A stretch of DNA of 64,000 nucleotides from Gramella jeungdoensis (GTDB lineage: Bacteria; Bacteroidota; Bacteroidia; Flavobacteriales; Flavobacteriaceae), in the NCBI RefSeq assembly GCF_023805255.1, contig NZ_JAMSCK010000004.1:512958-576957 (forward strand), given 5' to 3'. Position numbers and translations under genes: made by a program. The notes below the pieces were generated by a model, which saw nothing but the letters and a program-made list of their open reading frames with translations, was not told the origin of the DNA and made no database searches. The first letter of the stretch is position 1; every line of letters starts with the position of its first letter. Shown here piece by piece: positions 1-9,604 of this stretch.

Positions 1-1
1 A

Positions 2-628
2 TCAGGTAATCGATTAGATTATGCAGGAGGACAGGAGGAAAATCGTTTTTTTCTAAAGAATGGAGGTTTCTTTTCAAATAATACATTAATTGATTCAGAA
101 TTCGAAAGAAGCCCTAATAGCGAAGCTCCCAGTATTGATTTTTCATTGCTGGAAACACCATTGGTTCAAATTTCCGTGGAAGAGCCCTCTGAAGATTTTT
201 TTGATAAGACGGAATGGGAGGTTATAGATTTTAGTTCTGAAGCTATACAGGGAGAGGGTGATAACGGATTAGCTTCCTTGATATTAGATAGTAATGCAGG
301 GACCTATTGGCACTCTTGTTGGTCAGGTTGTCATTCAGAACAGACCTATCCACATTTCCTTACAATAGATCTTAAATCAACTTACGAGGTGAATGGTATA
401 GTATTTCAGCAAAGAAATGGCTCTCGAAAAATACAAGACCTAGAAATTTTATACAGTGATGATGGTGAAAACTGGTATTCTTTAGGCAATTATATTCTAG
501 AAAATTCCAGCTCCACTCAAAGTTTTAATTTACCTGAACCTGTTTCTATGAATTACTTAAAATTAATCGCAAATAGTTCATATGATGGTCAGGAGTTTGC
601 GGCTTTAGCTGAAGTCAGTCTCTTTTAA
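2..628 (+). CDS. C-terminal part of a discoidin (F5/8 type C, CBM32-like) domain protein, 5' truncated by window
   Basis: The reading frame is open from base 2 to a stop at 626-628, so the gene begins left of the window; a TTG at 146 is not a convincing start. Roughly the last 140 residues look like an F5/8 type C (discoidin) sandwich: a conserved pattern of an indel-rich loop with two Trp and two Cys (YWHSCWSGCH), then IDLKSTYEVNGIVF, the SDDGENW turn and a closing LKLIA..AALAEV strand. Such domains bind terminal sugars of host or algal glycans and are commonly attached to secreted or surface glycosidases. The ~55 residues before it are not recognised. It sits 131 bases upstream of a GH27 gene on the same strand, so it probably belongs to the same glycan locus. 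The catalytic or anchoring part is not visible. Confidence 0.75.
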   Translation, partial: SGNRLDYAGGQEENRFFLKNGGFFSNNTLIDSEFERSPNSEAPSIDFSLLETPLVQISVEEPSEDFFDKTEWEVIDFSSEAIQGEGDNGLASLILDSNAGTYWHSCWSGCHSEQTYPHFLTIDLKSTYEVNGIVFQQRNGSRKIQDLEILYSDDGENWYSLGNYILENSSSTQSFNLPEPVSMNYLKLIANSSYDGQEFAALAEVSLF

Positions 629-759
629 AAAATAAGAATTGGTTTAATCAAAAGCTATTGATTATTGGAGCGTTTAATCCTGATATTTGGTCTTGTGATT
701 ATTAGGAAACCATAAAAATAATAAAGGAATAAAATCATTTTAATAGTCTTTAATGATCT

Positions 760-2010
760 ATGAAAAATAACGGTTTATATTTATTTAATTATAAAATACT
801 CGTACTTCTTCTATTTACTCAGAATTTTACCCAAGCTCAAAATAGACAGTTAGCTCCCACTCCACCCATGGGTTTTATGACATGGAATTACTTTGCAGAT
901 GATATCACGGAATCTGATGTAAGATCAATTGCTGATGCGATGATAGAAAATGGTTTGGTAAGCCTGGGATATGATCACATTTTTATAGATGATGGCTGGC
1001 AGGGAGGTCGTGATAAACGAAATAATATCATACCCGATCCAGAGAAATTCCCATCTGGCATAAAAGCACTTGCTGATTATCTTCATAGTAAAGGAATGAA
1101 ATTAGGAATTTATTCAGATGCCGCCCAATTAACCTGTGGAGGATATACGGCAAGTTACGGTTTCGAAGAACAGGATGCTAAAACTTTTGCAGATTGGGGA
1201 GTAGATTATTTAAAATATGATTACTGCGGAGCTCCTGCAGATCAGTCCACCGCTATTAAAAGATATAAGAGAATGGGCAAAGCTCTCCAAAATTCAGGAA
1301 GAGATATTGTATTTGCAGTCTGTGAATGGGGTCAAAGAGAACCATGGAAATGGGCAAATAATGTAGGTGGTCATTTATGGCGTACTACATACGACATCCG
1401 AGATAAATGGAGTGCAAATGCTCCTCCAGGAACAGATTTACACAAGGAAGGCATTGGTTACGGGATCTTAGATATTCTAAATATAAATGCCGAGTTAGAT
1501 GAATATGCTGGTCCTGGAAACTGGAATGATCCTGACATGCTGATAGTGGGGCTAAATGGAAAAAAAGGGCCCTCTGGAGATCTTGGTGGAACTGGGTGTT
1601 CTATGGTGGAATACCAGAGTCAAATGAGTCTTTGGTGTTTAATGGCAGCTCCATTAATGATTAGCAATGATATCAGAAATATGGATGATGACACGAGAAA
1701 AATTTTAATGAATAAAGATATTATTGCCATAGATCAAGATCCACTTGGTATTCAGGCAAAACGTATTATCAATAATGATAATCTGCAGGTTTTTTTAAAA
1801 TCCCTTGAGAACAACGAATATGCTATAGGAATATTGAATACAACAAAATCGAATCTATCAGGTCAAATTAAACTTTTAGAAATTGGTCTTAGGGGGAAAT
1901 TTAACTTCTACAATGTTTGGAGTAAAGAAGAACATAAAAATCAAAACGTGATAAAATATGATCTTGAATCTCATGAAACATTAGTTCTCCGACTTACCAA
2001 ACGGAACTAA
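760..2010 (+). CDS. GH27 alpha-galactosidase / alpha-N-acetylgalactosaminidase
   Basis: 416 aa with an N-terminal signal peptide ending near QAQN (residue 27), so exported. The GH27 barrel starts directly with TPPMGFMTWNYF. The catalytic nucleophile is Asp154 in YLKYDYCGAP and the acid/base is Asp212 in WRTTYD, both at the positions expected for the family; GPGNWNDPDML is also present. The C-terminal ~90 residues form the usual beta-sandwich ending SHETLVLRL. The enzyme removes terminal alpha-Gal or alpha-GalNAc. Its neighbour is a GH123-like gene, and GH123 members act on beta-GalNAc, so GalNAc-containing glycans are a reasonable target, but specificity cannot be read from the sequence. It differs clearly from the other GH27 at 24.4 kb. 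Confidence 0.9.
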   Translation: MKNNGLYLFNYKILVLLLFTQNFTQAQNRQLAPTPPMGFMTWNYFADDITESDVRSIADAMIENGLVSLGYDHIFIDDGWQGGRDKRNNIIPDPEKFPSGIKALADYLHSKGMKLGIYSDAAQLTCGGYTASYGFEEQDAKTFADWGVDYLKYDYCGAPADQSTAIKRYKRMGKALQNSGRDIVFAVCEWGQREPWKWANNVGGHLWRTTYDIRDKWSANAPPGTDLHKEGIGYGILDILNINAELDEYAGPGNWNDPDMLIVGLNGKKGPSGDLGGTGCSMVEYQSQMSLWCLMAAPLMISNDIRNMDDDTRKILMNKDIIAIDQDPLGIQAKRIINNDNLQVFLKSLENNEYAIGILNTTKSNLSGQIKLLEIGLRGKFNFYNVWSKEEHKNQNVIKYDLESHETLVLRLTKRN

Positions 2011-2053
2011 TTTTTCAAATCCGGGTTTTCTGAGATTACTTAAAAAGGTTTCT

Positions 2054-3850
2054 ATGAAAAAGATTTATTGTTTAATATATATTTTATTTACGCTTCCCTT
2101 ATTATCACAGGAAAAAGAAGGGATTACTCATTCAGGTCAATTAACAGGAAACCCTCCTTTTCCGATCGAAAATTATTCCGAATTAGATAACCCGAAATCC
2201 ACTTCCGAAACTTTATGGAATAAAAAGAATAGAACTTTTGTAAGTTGGGCAAATACAGATGTGAGATATAATAAAGAAATTCCTGCCCCTATAGCCCTAT
2301 CACAAGAAACCTTGCATCTTTCGGCCTGGAAAGGAGAGCAGTTGAATGCCCAATTAATTATTTCCGCTCACAGGAAATCACTAGAATTAAATTTTGAAAT
2401 AAGTGATTTGAGTTCCAGTCAGAGTAAAATTGAAAGTAAGAATATTACGGGGGGTTTTGTACGGTACGTGATGACCGATGAGTTAAATAAGGATGGTAAA
2501 GGAGCTTGCGGCCCAAGGAATCATAAGGAATTTGATTCGACTCTGGTAGCAGATCCCATTGATCATCTTAACGATCGTTTATCTATTGCCAAAAACACCA
2601 CAAGGCCAGTTTGGGTAACCATTAATGTACCCAGGGATATTACTAAAGGAAAATATACCGGTGAGATTAAAATTAGAGATGGAGATCGAATTTTAAAAAA
2701 GTTAGGTCTCGAAATAGAAGTTCTGGATCGAGTATTACCTAAGTCCGAAAACTGGAAATTTCACCTAGATCTCTGGCAAAATCCCTATGCTGCAGCCAGA
2801 TATTATCGTACTGATCTATGGTCTGATGAACATTTTGCAGCTATGAAGCAGGATCTGCAGCATTATGTGAATGCTGGTGGAAAATCAATTACGGCTTCTA
2901 TAATGAACCGACCATGGAACGGCCAAACTTATGACCCATTTCAATCTATGGTCACATGGCGTAAAACTATTGATAATAAATGGAGTTTTGATTTTACAGT
3001 ATTTGACAAGTGGGTGGAATTTATGATGGACCTTGGAGTAAAAAAACAAATAAATTGTTATTCCATGGTACCGTGGCGACTGGCCTTTGAATATTTTGAT
3101 GAAGCTTCGAACTCTATGAAGACCATAGAAACCAAACCAGGAGAAAAAGCATATAGTGAAATGTGGGGAGCCATGTTAAAGGCTTTCGCCACCCATTTGA
3201 AGAAAAAAGGCTGGTTTGGGAAAACCTATATATCCATGGATGAGCGCCCAATGGATGTCATGTTAGAAACAATTAAATTAATAAAATCAGCTGATAAGAA
3301 CTTCAAAATATCTTTTGCGGGAAGTTTCCATAAAGAATTATTAGAAAGAATTGATGATTACTGTTTGGCCTTAGGTGAAAATTATCCACAAGAAATTTTA
3401 GGTAAAAGACAGAATCGAGGAAAAATAAGTACATTCTATACCAGTTGTGCTCACCCACGACCAAATAGTTTTACTTTTAGTCCTCCGGCAGAGACCGCAT
3501 GGTATGGATGGTATGCAGCGGCGACAGGGCTCGATGGTTATCTTAGATGGGCGTATGCGAGCTGGCCTTTAGAACCTCTTTTAGACAGTAGATTTAGCAC
3601 ATGGGCGGCCGGAGACACTTACCTTGTTTATCCCGGCGGCAGGACTTCAATTCGATTTCAAAAATTATTGGAAGGTATTCAAGCTTATGAGAAAATTAAG
3701 CTTCTTCGAAGAGAATTTATAGAATCAGGCGAGAAAGAGGATTTAAAAAAATTAGATACCCTTTTAAATGGTTTTGCAAGTTCCGAGATAATAGAAAAGG
3801 ACGTTGCTCAATCCATTAAAAAAGCTAACATCCAATTGAACTCATTCTAA
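2054..3850 (+). CDS. GH123-like glycosidase (DUF4091 family), candidate beta-N-acetylgalactosaminidase
   Basis: 598 aa, signal peptide (MKKIYCLIYILFTLPLLSQ) then an N-terminal beta-sandwich of ~200 residues and a TIM-barrel-like DUF4091/GH123 domain (about 225-560). The motif YISMDERP places an adjacent Asp396-Glu397 pair in the same arrangement as the catalytic Asp-Glu of GH123 enzymes, which use substrate-assisted catalysis on beta-GalNAc. Aromatic stretches AETAWYGWYAAATGLDGYLRWAY late in the protein (given here in part as AAATGLDGYLRWAY) are typical of this family. It begins 43 bases after the GH27 gene and is probably co-transcribed. GH123 assignment is by motif and architecture; other DUF4091 proteins have unknown specificities. 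Confidence 0.75.
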   Translation: MKKIYCLIYILFTLPLLSQEKEGITHSGQLTGNPPFPIENYSELDNPKSTSETLWNKKNRTFVSWANTDVRYNKEIPAPIALSQETLHLSAWKGEQLNAQLIISAHRKSLELNFEISDLSSSQSKIESKNITGGFVRYVMTDELNKDGKGACGPRNHKEFDSTLVADPIDHLNDRLSIAKNTTRPVWVTINVPRDITKGKYTGEIKIRDGDRILKKLGLEIEVLDRVLPKSENWKFHLDLWQNPYAAARYYRTDLWSDEHFAAMKQDLQHYVNAGGKSITASIMNRPWNGQTYDPFQSMVTWRKTIDNKWSFDFTVFDKWVEFMMDLGVKKQINCYSMVPWRLAFEYFDEASNSMKTIETKPGEKAYSEMWGAMLKAFATHLKKKGWFGKTYISMDERPMDVMLETIKLIKSADKNFKISFAGSFHKELLERIDDYCLALGENYPQEILGKRQNRGKISTFYTSCAHPRPNSFTFSPPAETAWYGWYAAATGLDGYLRWAYASWPLEPLLDSRFSTWAAGDTYLVYPGGRTSIRFQKLLEGIQAYEKIKLLRREFIESGEKEDLKKLDTLLNGFASSEIIEKDVAQSIKKANIQLNSF

Positions 3851-3876
3851 TAATCCTTTTGGTCCTGATCAATTTT

Positions 3877-4638
3877 CTATTCCGCTATTATCACCTCAAT
3901 ATTATGTTTATTGAGATCTTTAATTATCGTTGAAGTAATAGCGCTATCTGTAACAATTTTATCCACCTTATCAAAATCACATATAAATGCAAATCCAGCT
4001 TTTTTAAATTTTGATGAATCAGCAACAATTATAACTTCTTCCGCTATATCGATCATTAACTGATTTAAATAAGCCTCCTCCATGTAGTGTGTGAATACTC
4101 CATGATCCAGTTTTATACCATCGACCCCCAGGAAAAGCTTATTACAAAATAGCTGCTTGAAATTTCTTTCCGCCATTGGTCCTACTAGTGACATGCTAAA
4201 CTCCTTCAAATAACCCCCTGGCATATACACATCTAAATTTTCGCAACTGGATAAATTATTTACAATATCCAATGCATTACTGATCACTGTTAAGCTTCTA
4301 AACTCCTTTAAATTATTTGATATTTCAAAAGTAGTGGTCCCTGAATCCAGGATTATACTATCGTTATCATTAATAAGACTTACGGCTTTCTTTCCTATTT
4401 TTCTCTTCTGCTCGAGATTAATTTTTTTCTTTTCGTTTACAGTGAAAAGTATATTATTTGTTTTAAAGGCTCCTCCGTGCGCACGAATAAGCAAATTATT
4501 CTTCTCTAAATTATCTAGATCATTTCGAATAGTAACCTCACTAACCCCTAATGACTCGCTTAATTCCTGAACAGTAACCTGACCTCTTTCATCAAGTTTC
4601 TCTAAAATAAATGATCTCCGCTGTGCTGTTTTTTTCAT
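3877..4638 (-). CDS. DeoR-family transcriptional regulator (AgaR/GlpR type)
   Basis: 253 aa. Residues 1-57 form a DeoR winged helix (QRRSFILEKLDERGQVTVQE, then LSESLGVSEVTIRNDLDNLE) followed by the linker LLIRAHGGA characteristic of the family. Residues ~75-230 are the DeoRC sugar-phosphate sensor with DSGTTTFEIS, FLGVDGI and VADSSKFKK, which resemble phosphosugar-isomerase folds. It converges on the GH27-GH123 pair and is divergent from the SSS symporter gene at 4885. DeoR proteins of this type usually repress sugar genes and respond to a phosphorylated sugar; a GalNAc or GlcNAc phosphate would fit the surroundings, but that is inference. Confidence 0.9.
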   Translation of the reverse strand: MKKTAQRRSFILEKLDERGQVTVQELSESLGVSEVTIRNDLDNLEKNNLLIRAHGGAFKTNNILFTVNEKKKINLEQKRKIGKKAVSLINDNDSIILDSGTTTFEISNNLKEFRSLTVISNALDIVNNLSSCENLDVYMPGGYLKEFSMSLVGPMAERNFKQLFCNKLFLGVDGIKLDHGVFTHYMEEAYLNQLMIDIAEEVIIVADSSKFKKAGFAFICDFDKVDKIVTDSAITSTIIKDLNKHNIEVIIAE

Positions 4639-4755
4639 GTAGCTTTAAAATAATTCGGATTGCAATATAATAATATTGAATACAACCCACTAGAAGATAA
4701 TTCAATTGGAATCGATACCACTCCAAAACAAAAGTTTGTTAATATTTTTTTAATA

Positions 4756-4770
4756 AAATGTATAACATTA
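4756..4770. promoter_or_regulatory. Candidate NanR-like operator, SSS/DeoR intergenic region
   Basis: AAATGTATAACATTA contains the dyad core ATGTATAACAT (4758-4768), identical to the core found at six other places in the window in one or other orientation (one of them, 51571-51581, with a changed centre). It lies between the divergent DeoR gene (start 4638) and the SSS symporter (start 4885), 116 bases before the latter. The outer bases are AA..TA rather than TT..AA, so it is a slightly weaker match. Confidence 0.6.
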
Positions 4771-4884
4771 AACAAAGAATACGTCCTCAATTTGGGTAAA
4801 TATAATATCTTTAAAACTTTCATTTTGTAAAGAAAAAATGTTTTTTCCTTACGTATACAATTTAACAATAAAATTTAAATTTTT

Positions 4885-6720
4885 ATGGTGGTCCTCGAAT
4901 CTCTGGATTATTATTTCATTTTTGGCTTTTTTACCATAACTCTTATTATAGGACTTGTAGTCGCGAAAAAATCAGGAAAAAGTTCCTCAGAATATTTCTT
5001 ATCCGGTCGATCCATGCCCTGGTGGTTATTAGGGATCTCAATGGTAGCCACAACATTTTCTACGGACACCCCCAATTTGGTCACAGATATAGTTAGAAAT
5101 CAAGGAGTCTCAGGTAACTGGGTATGGTGGGCCTTCCTTGTAACCGGTCTTCTTACTGTTTTTGTTTATGCAAAATTATGGCGGAAATCAGGTCTATCAA
5201 CAGACATCGAATTTTATGAGCTCAGGTATGGCGGAAAGCCGGCCAAATTTTTACGCGGGTTTCGTGCCATATACCTTGGAGTGATATTTAATATTCTTGC
5301 CATGTCAGCAGTAACCCTGGCTGCCATTAAAATTGGGCAGATAATGCTGGGTATAAGTCCATTAGAAACCATTGCATGGGCTGGATTAGTTACGGTTATT
5401 TTTAGTACGGTAGGAGGATTTAAAGGAGTGGTGTATACCGATTTTATATTGTTCTTTGCAGCAATGATCGGTGGTGTTGGAGCCGCTTACTATTGTATAA
5501 ATCTACCTGAAGTTGGAGGTATGTCCGGATTAATGAACCATCCTAATATAGCTGACAAACTGAATATTATTCCAGATTTAAGTGATCCGGATCTGGTAAT
5601 CACCTTACTCATTATTCCTCTTGCGGTACAATGGTGGAGTGCGTGGTATCCTGGAGCCGAACCAGGTGGTGGCGGATATATCGCCCAACGAATGCTGGCA
5701 GCTAAGAATGAAAATCATGCTATTGGCGCAACCTTCTTTTTTAATATTTTACATTATGCACTAAGACCATGGCCATGGATCCTGGTTGCCTTATCTTCTC
5801 TTATAGTCTTTCCAGATATTGCAAGTATTCAGCAGGCTTTTCCAAATGTCGCCGAGAGTAAATTAGGTCACGATCTTGCCTATTCGGCTATGTTAACTAA
5901 ACTTCCAAGTGGATTACTCGGACTTGTATTAGCCTCACTAATCGCAGCCTATATGTCAACAATATCTACCCATCTTAACTGGGGATCCTCGTATGTAGTA
6001 AATGATTTTTATGCCCGCTATATTAATCCGCAGGCCTCTCAAAAAAGATTGGTGAACGTCGGACGGATTTCAACGGTTTTATTAATGACCATAAGTGCAG
6101 GATTAGCCCTTTTATTAACTAACGCTTTGCAGTTGTTTAATATTATTCTAATGTTTGGTGCTGGGACTGGACTTATATTTCTTCTTAGATGGTTTTGGTG
6201 GCGAATAAATGCCTGGAGTGAAATTGCAGCTATGATCTCATCAGGAATAATTTCTATTCTGTTCAATTTCACTGCATTGGGATCTTTCTTTTTTGGTATT
6301 GAAGATCAAGCTGGGCGATTTACCGAGGGTATTTTACCTTCCTGGTCTACCTATCCTATGGTCGTATTAATTACATCTTCTGTATGGCTGGCGGTTACCT
6401 TTCTAACTAAACCGGAAAAAAAATCTACACTCTTGAATTTCTATAAACGAACTGCACCGGGAGGACCAGGTTGGAAACGCATTATCAATTATGCAAATTC
6501 CAGAGGTAAGAATTTACAAGATCCGAATAAAGACTGGAATGTTCCAGCAGGCATTTTGGCAACTCTTACTGGATGCATCGTAATATATGGATCCCTTTTT
6601 GGTACAGGATATTGGATTTACGGAAGATACCCGGAAGCAATACTAGCAACCCTACTTGTTTTCATCTCGACTTTCTTCCTAATTAAGTTATGGGCCAAAA
6701 TTAAAACAAAGGTTTTCTAG
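4885..6720 (+). CDS. Sodium:solute symporter (SSS family), probable amino sugar or sialic acid carrier
   Basis: 611 aa, largely hydrophobic, about 13-14 predicted membrane spans. The N terminus has the SSS hallmark: a first helix (YYFIFGFFTITLIIGLVVA), then SSSEYFLSGRSMPWWLLGIS and ATTFSTDTP. Later family-typical segments are GFKGVVYTDFILFF and a loop with GGGGYIAQRMLAAK. The protein imports a solute with Na+ across the inner membrane. No substrate can be read directly, but a copy of the sialic acid-type operator lies in its upstream region and it neighbours GalNAc-type hydrolases. It is distinct from the NanM-fused symporter at 9.6 kb, so the locus has two SSS carriers. Confidence 0.9.
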   Translation: MVVLESLDYYFIFGFFTITLIIGLVVAKKSGKSSSEYFLSGRSMPWWLLGISMVATTFSTDTPNLVTDIVRNQGVSGNWVWWAFLVTGLLTVFVYAKLWRKSGLSTDIEFYELRYGGKPAKFLRGFRAIYLGVIFNILAMSAVTLAAIKIGQIMLGISPLETIAWAGLVTVIFSTVGGFKGVVYTDFILFFAAMIGGVGAAYYCINLPEVGGMSGLMNHPNIADKLNIIPDLSDPDLVITLLIIPLAVQWWSAWYPGAEPGGGGYIAQRMLAAKNENHAIGATFFFNILHYALRPWPWILVALSSLIVFPDIASIQQAFPNVAESKLGHDLAYSAMLTKLPSGLLGLVLASLIAAYMSTISTHLNWGSSYVVNDFYARYINPQASQKRLVNVGRISTVLLMTISAGLALLLTNALQLFNIILMFGAGTGLIFLLRWFWWRINAWSEIAAMISSGIISILFNFTALGSFFFGIEDQAGRFTEGILPSWSTYPMVVLITSSVWLAVTFLTKPEKKSTLLNFYKRTAPGGPGWKRIINYANSRGKNLQDPNKDWNVPAGILATLTGCIVIYGSLFGTGYWIYGRYPEAILATLLVFISTFFLIKLWAKIKTKVF

Positions 6721-6934
6721 TACTATTAATGAGGATGTTTATTATGGCTGTGTCCCTTTTAATATAAAATTTAGAAAGGACAAGCAACTAATGCAGAATT
6801 ACCGGAGTATCTCAAATGATGCTCCTTTAATTTAATAACCGCGAGGGTAGTCCTAGAATAAATTATGCTATTACAGGTTTAATATTTAGAATCTAAGAAC
6901 TGAATCAATTTGGAAGAGCCCTATTTGAAAAGGT

Positions 6935-9553
6935 TTAATTAATATAATTTGCCTTTTTAAGCATCTTTTTCCACTTCAGATATCCTTTCTCACTTAAATG
7001 CAAACCATCATGAGTGTATTTTGGTTTTAGATACTTATTTTTATTACTCATAGCCTTGTGAAGATCTATGAATTTTACACTCAACTTTTCTGCAAGCTCT
7101 TGCAATCTGGCATTAGCTTCCATAATCTTTTGATGATTGCTTTTGTGTCCTGAAAACTTTTCCCCCACATTTGGATTGGCAGGCAAAATACTCTGTAAGA
7201 AAATTTCGGTATTCGGGGATTTTCTTTTAATAACTTCGAGAATCCTTGTGATTTGATTCACTACATAATCTATATCTTTTCCTCGGGCTAAATCATTAGT
7301 ACCCACTAATAAAAATATCTTTGAAGGTTGTGATGAAACAACTTCCTCTAATCTAGCCAGGATTCCATCGGTTACATCACCACTTATTCCTCTATTGACA
7401 ACATTCTTACCTGGAAATAAGTTCTTCCAATTCCCTCCTTCAGTAATGCTGTTTCCTAAAAAAATTATTTCATTTTGTGTGTCCGGTTGACTTTCAAACA
7501 ATGCATTTCGCTGATAATAATGCTCCGAAAAGAGCTTATGGGTCTCGAGAGGCGCAAACGTGAACATCCAATTTTGGTAATCTGTTGCCGAAGGTACTTT
7601 AAAAACTATAGTATTAATTCCCTTTTGAAGAGTAACATTCACCGGTTTACGCGTCCAATATAATTCTTCCTGTGTCCATGGTATTTCCTGGTCTTCCTTA
7701 GTGGCCCATCCATTTTGTTTTGAAGGTTTCCAACCTGGGTTCTTCCATTTTGGAGCAGGTAATTCCTTCCCGTTTACCCATACCGTTCCTCCGTTCGCAT
7801 CCCATTCTCCTGTATTTGGAATACCCGTATAAGTCCTATTGGCTCTCAGCGGTGTTTCAAAACCAATCCAGGCTTGTAGTATTTTATCTTCATCGGCTTT
7901 AATTTTAGAAATGGCATATACAGTGGTACCTTTTGAAGCCTCTGGAAAATATCCCCCTTGTTTAAAACGGTCTTTAATTATTATGGTATTTCCAACAGCT
8001 TTTTTCCACTCACTGGTGTCAATTGCGTGTCCATTTATTAGTTGAGTTTCTAAAATTTTCGCTTCATCTTTTGTTAAGGGATGAGAAAGCAACCACTCAT
8101 TATTAGTTTGTTTCACATATTGAAAAGGCATACTTTCAAAATACCGCTGCTTATGATACATCAAATAATCTTCAAAAGCCTGTAAATAATAAAAGGCTTC
8201 AGTTCCTTTCCGGGGTAACATAGTAAGATATCGATCGGATGTTTTTGTAATATCACCGGTCCAGGTGGCCCAGGCATAGGTAAGTAAGGCAGGATATAAG
8301 GGATTCTGATCTATAAAATCATTTTGATTTTCCAAACGCACATCTGGCCATAAACTTAGTATTCCTCCCAATACCTCATTATTGGACTTATAACCTATTG
8401 GTTTAAACAATAATTTAGGAACCGCGGTCATTGGTTCGCTATTATTTATATAACTATTCCAGGAGTCTATTTCGCGATATCCTTCGTCTTTCAGATCTCC
8501 TGGTTTCCAGGTTTGCCTAATTACATTATCAGATACTTTTAAACCAGGATTCCAGACAATAACATCACGTTGGTGGTCTTGACAGAGTGAAACCATTTTA
8601 TTCATAAAAGCCTCTGGATTCTCAATCTCAACTTCATCTGATCCTAAATGAATCATGGGTGCCAATTCCTTAGGAATCTCTTCAAAAAATTCATTTAGAA
8701 TTTTCTCCAGTGCCATCATTCCTTTTTCGGAAGCCATGGTAAATCCCATTGCTTTTGTAAATGAATCACTATGACCAGGCATATCGATCTCTGGAATCAC
8801 CGTAATATGCATCTTCTTGGCGTATTGGATCAGTTCTCTAATTTCATCATACGTATAAAATTTCCCTGGATTTCTTGTAGGTCGATGATTCTCAGCTTTT
8901 GTAAGTTCAGGATATATTTTACTTTGAATGCGCCAAGCTGGCCTATCCGTTAAATGCCATTGGAAGACATTCAACTTATACCTCGCCATAATTTCCAATT
9001 GTTCTTTCAGATTATCTACACTGATAAAATTACGCCCTACATCCAACATGAAACCCCTTATACCATGAAGGGGCGCGTCTTTAATTTCACAAAGCTGTAT
9101 AGAAGTATGACCATTTTCTTTAGAACTCAGTTGGCGCAGGGTTTGAAGTGCATAAAAGCGACCAGGCTCATCCCTAAATCGTATTACAAGAGCTTCCTTT
9201 TCTACTTTTAAAATATATCCTTCTGCATCTATTTCGTTATCCTGAATAAACTTAAGTGTGTAATCATGCTCATCCCCGGACGGATGTTCCGTATTGAATA
9301 TTTCTTTTATAAGTTGGATTGAAAATTCATCCAGTATATTTATTTCATCAATATTAATTTCATCCACTGTAATCCTACCCTCCATCCAATTAACTTCCCG
9401 GGGATGTGGAATTAATTTAACCGGTGCCTCTTTAAGTTCGCTTGCAGTAAATTTAGATTCAAATACTTCATCAGGTTTTTGTGAGAAACCAGTCGTCACA
9501 ATTAGGATTAATAGATAAGACCACAACCTGATTTTATAATTTGTCTTTTTCAT
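6935..9553 (-). CDS. GH20 beta-N-acetylhexosaminidase fused to a C-terminal SGNH/GDSL esterase
   Basis: 872 aa from the ATG at 9553 (a TTG one codon earlier is less likely). Signal peptide (LWSYLLILIVTTGFSQ), a GH20b-type N-domain to ~155, then the GH20 barrel with MLDVGRNF, FQWHLTDRPAWRI and the catalytic pair Asp306-Glu307 in IHLGSDEVE. A beta-rich linker domain (~545-680) follows. The last ~180 residues are an SGNH hydrolase: block I FLGNSITEGGNW with Ser702, block II Gly in NRGISGD, block III GTND, and block V THDGLHLS with Asp849 and His852. All catalytic residues are present in both halves. The enzyme could remove terminal GlcNAc/GalNAc and an ester (acetyl?) from the same glycan. It is the last gene of the minus-strand sialic acid module, 51 bases after the NanM-SSS gene. 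Confidence 0.9.
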   Translation of the reverse strand: MKKTNYKIRLWSYLLILIVTTGFSQKPDEVFESKFTASELKEAPVKLIPHPREVNWMEGRITVDEINIDEINILDEFSIQLIKEIFNTEHPSGDEHDYTLKFIQDNEIDAEGYILKVEKEALVIRFRDEPGRFYALQTLRQLSSKENGHTSIQLCEIKDAPLHGIRGFMLDVGRNFISVDNLKEQLEIMARYKLNVFQWHLTDRPAWRIQSKIYPELTKAENHRPTRNPGKFYTYDEIRELIQYAKKMHITVIPEIDMPGHSDSFTKAMGFTMASEKGMMALEKILNEFFEEIPKELAPMIHLGSDEVEIENPEAFMNKMVSLCQDHQRDVIVWNPGLKVSDNVIRQTWKPGDLKDEGYREIDSWNSYINNSEPMTAVPKLLFKPIGYKSNNEVLGGILSLWPDVRLENQNDFIDQNPLYPALLTYAWATWTGDITKTSDRYLTMLPRKGTEAFYYLQAFEDYLMYHKQRYFESMPFQYVKQTNNEWLLSHPLTKDEAKILETQLINGHAIDTSEWKKAVGNTIIIKDRFKQGGYFPEASKGTTVYAISKIKADEDKILQAWIGFETPLRANRTYTGIPNTGEWDANGGTVWVNGKELPAPKWKNPGWKPSKQNGWATKEDQEIPWTQEELYWTRKPVNVTLQKGINTIVFKVPSATDYQNWMFTFAPLETHKLFSEHYYQRNALFESQPDTQNEIIFLGNSITEGGNWKNLFPGKNVVNRGISGDVTDGILARLEEVVSSQPSKIFLLVGTNDLARGKDIDYVVNQITRILEVIKRKSPNTEIFLQSILPANPNVGEKFSGHKSNHQKIMEANARLQELAEKLSVKFIDLHKAMSNKNKYLKPKYTHDGLHLSEKGYLKWKKMLKKANYIN

Positions 9554-9604
9554 CAAGAAATTATATTCTATTGAACAATTGAAAATACTTGAACCGACTA
9601 AGGT

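Noticed and set aside
4635..4868. Small minus-strand frame in the DeoR/SSS intergenic region
   Set aside because: Low-complexity AT-rich translation with no start context, overlapping the candidate operator and the DeoR start.
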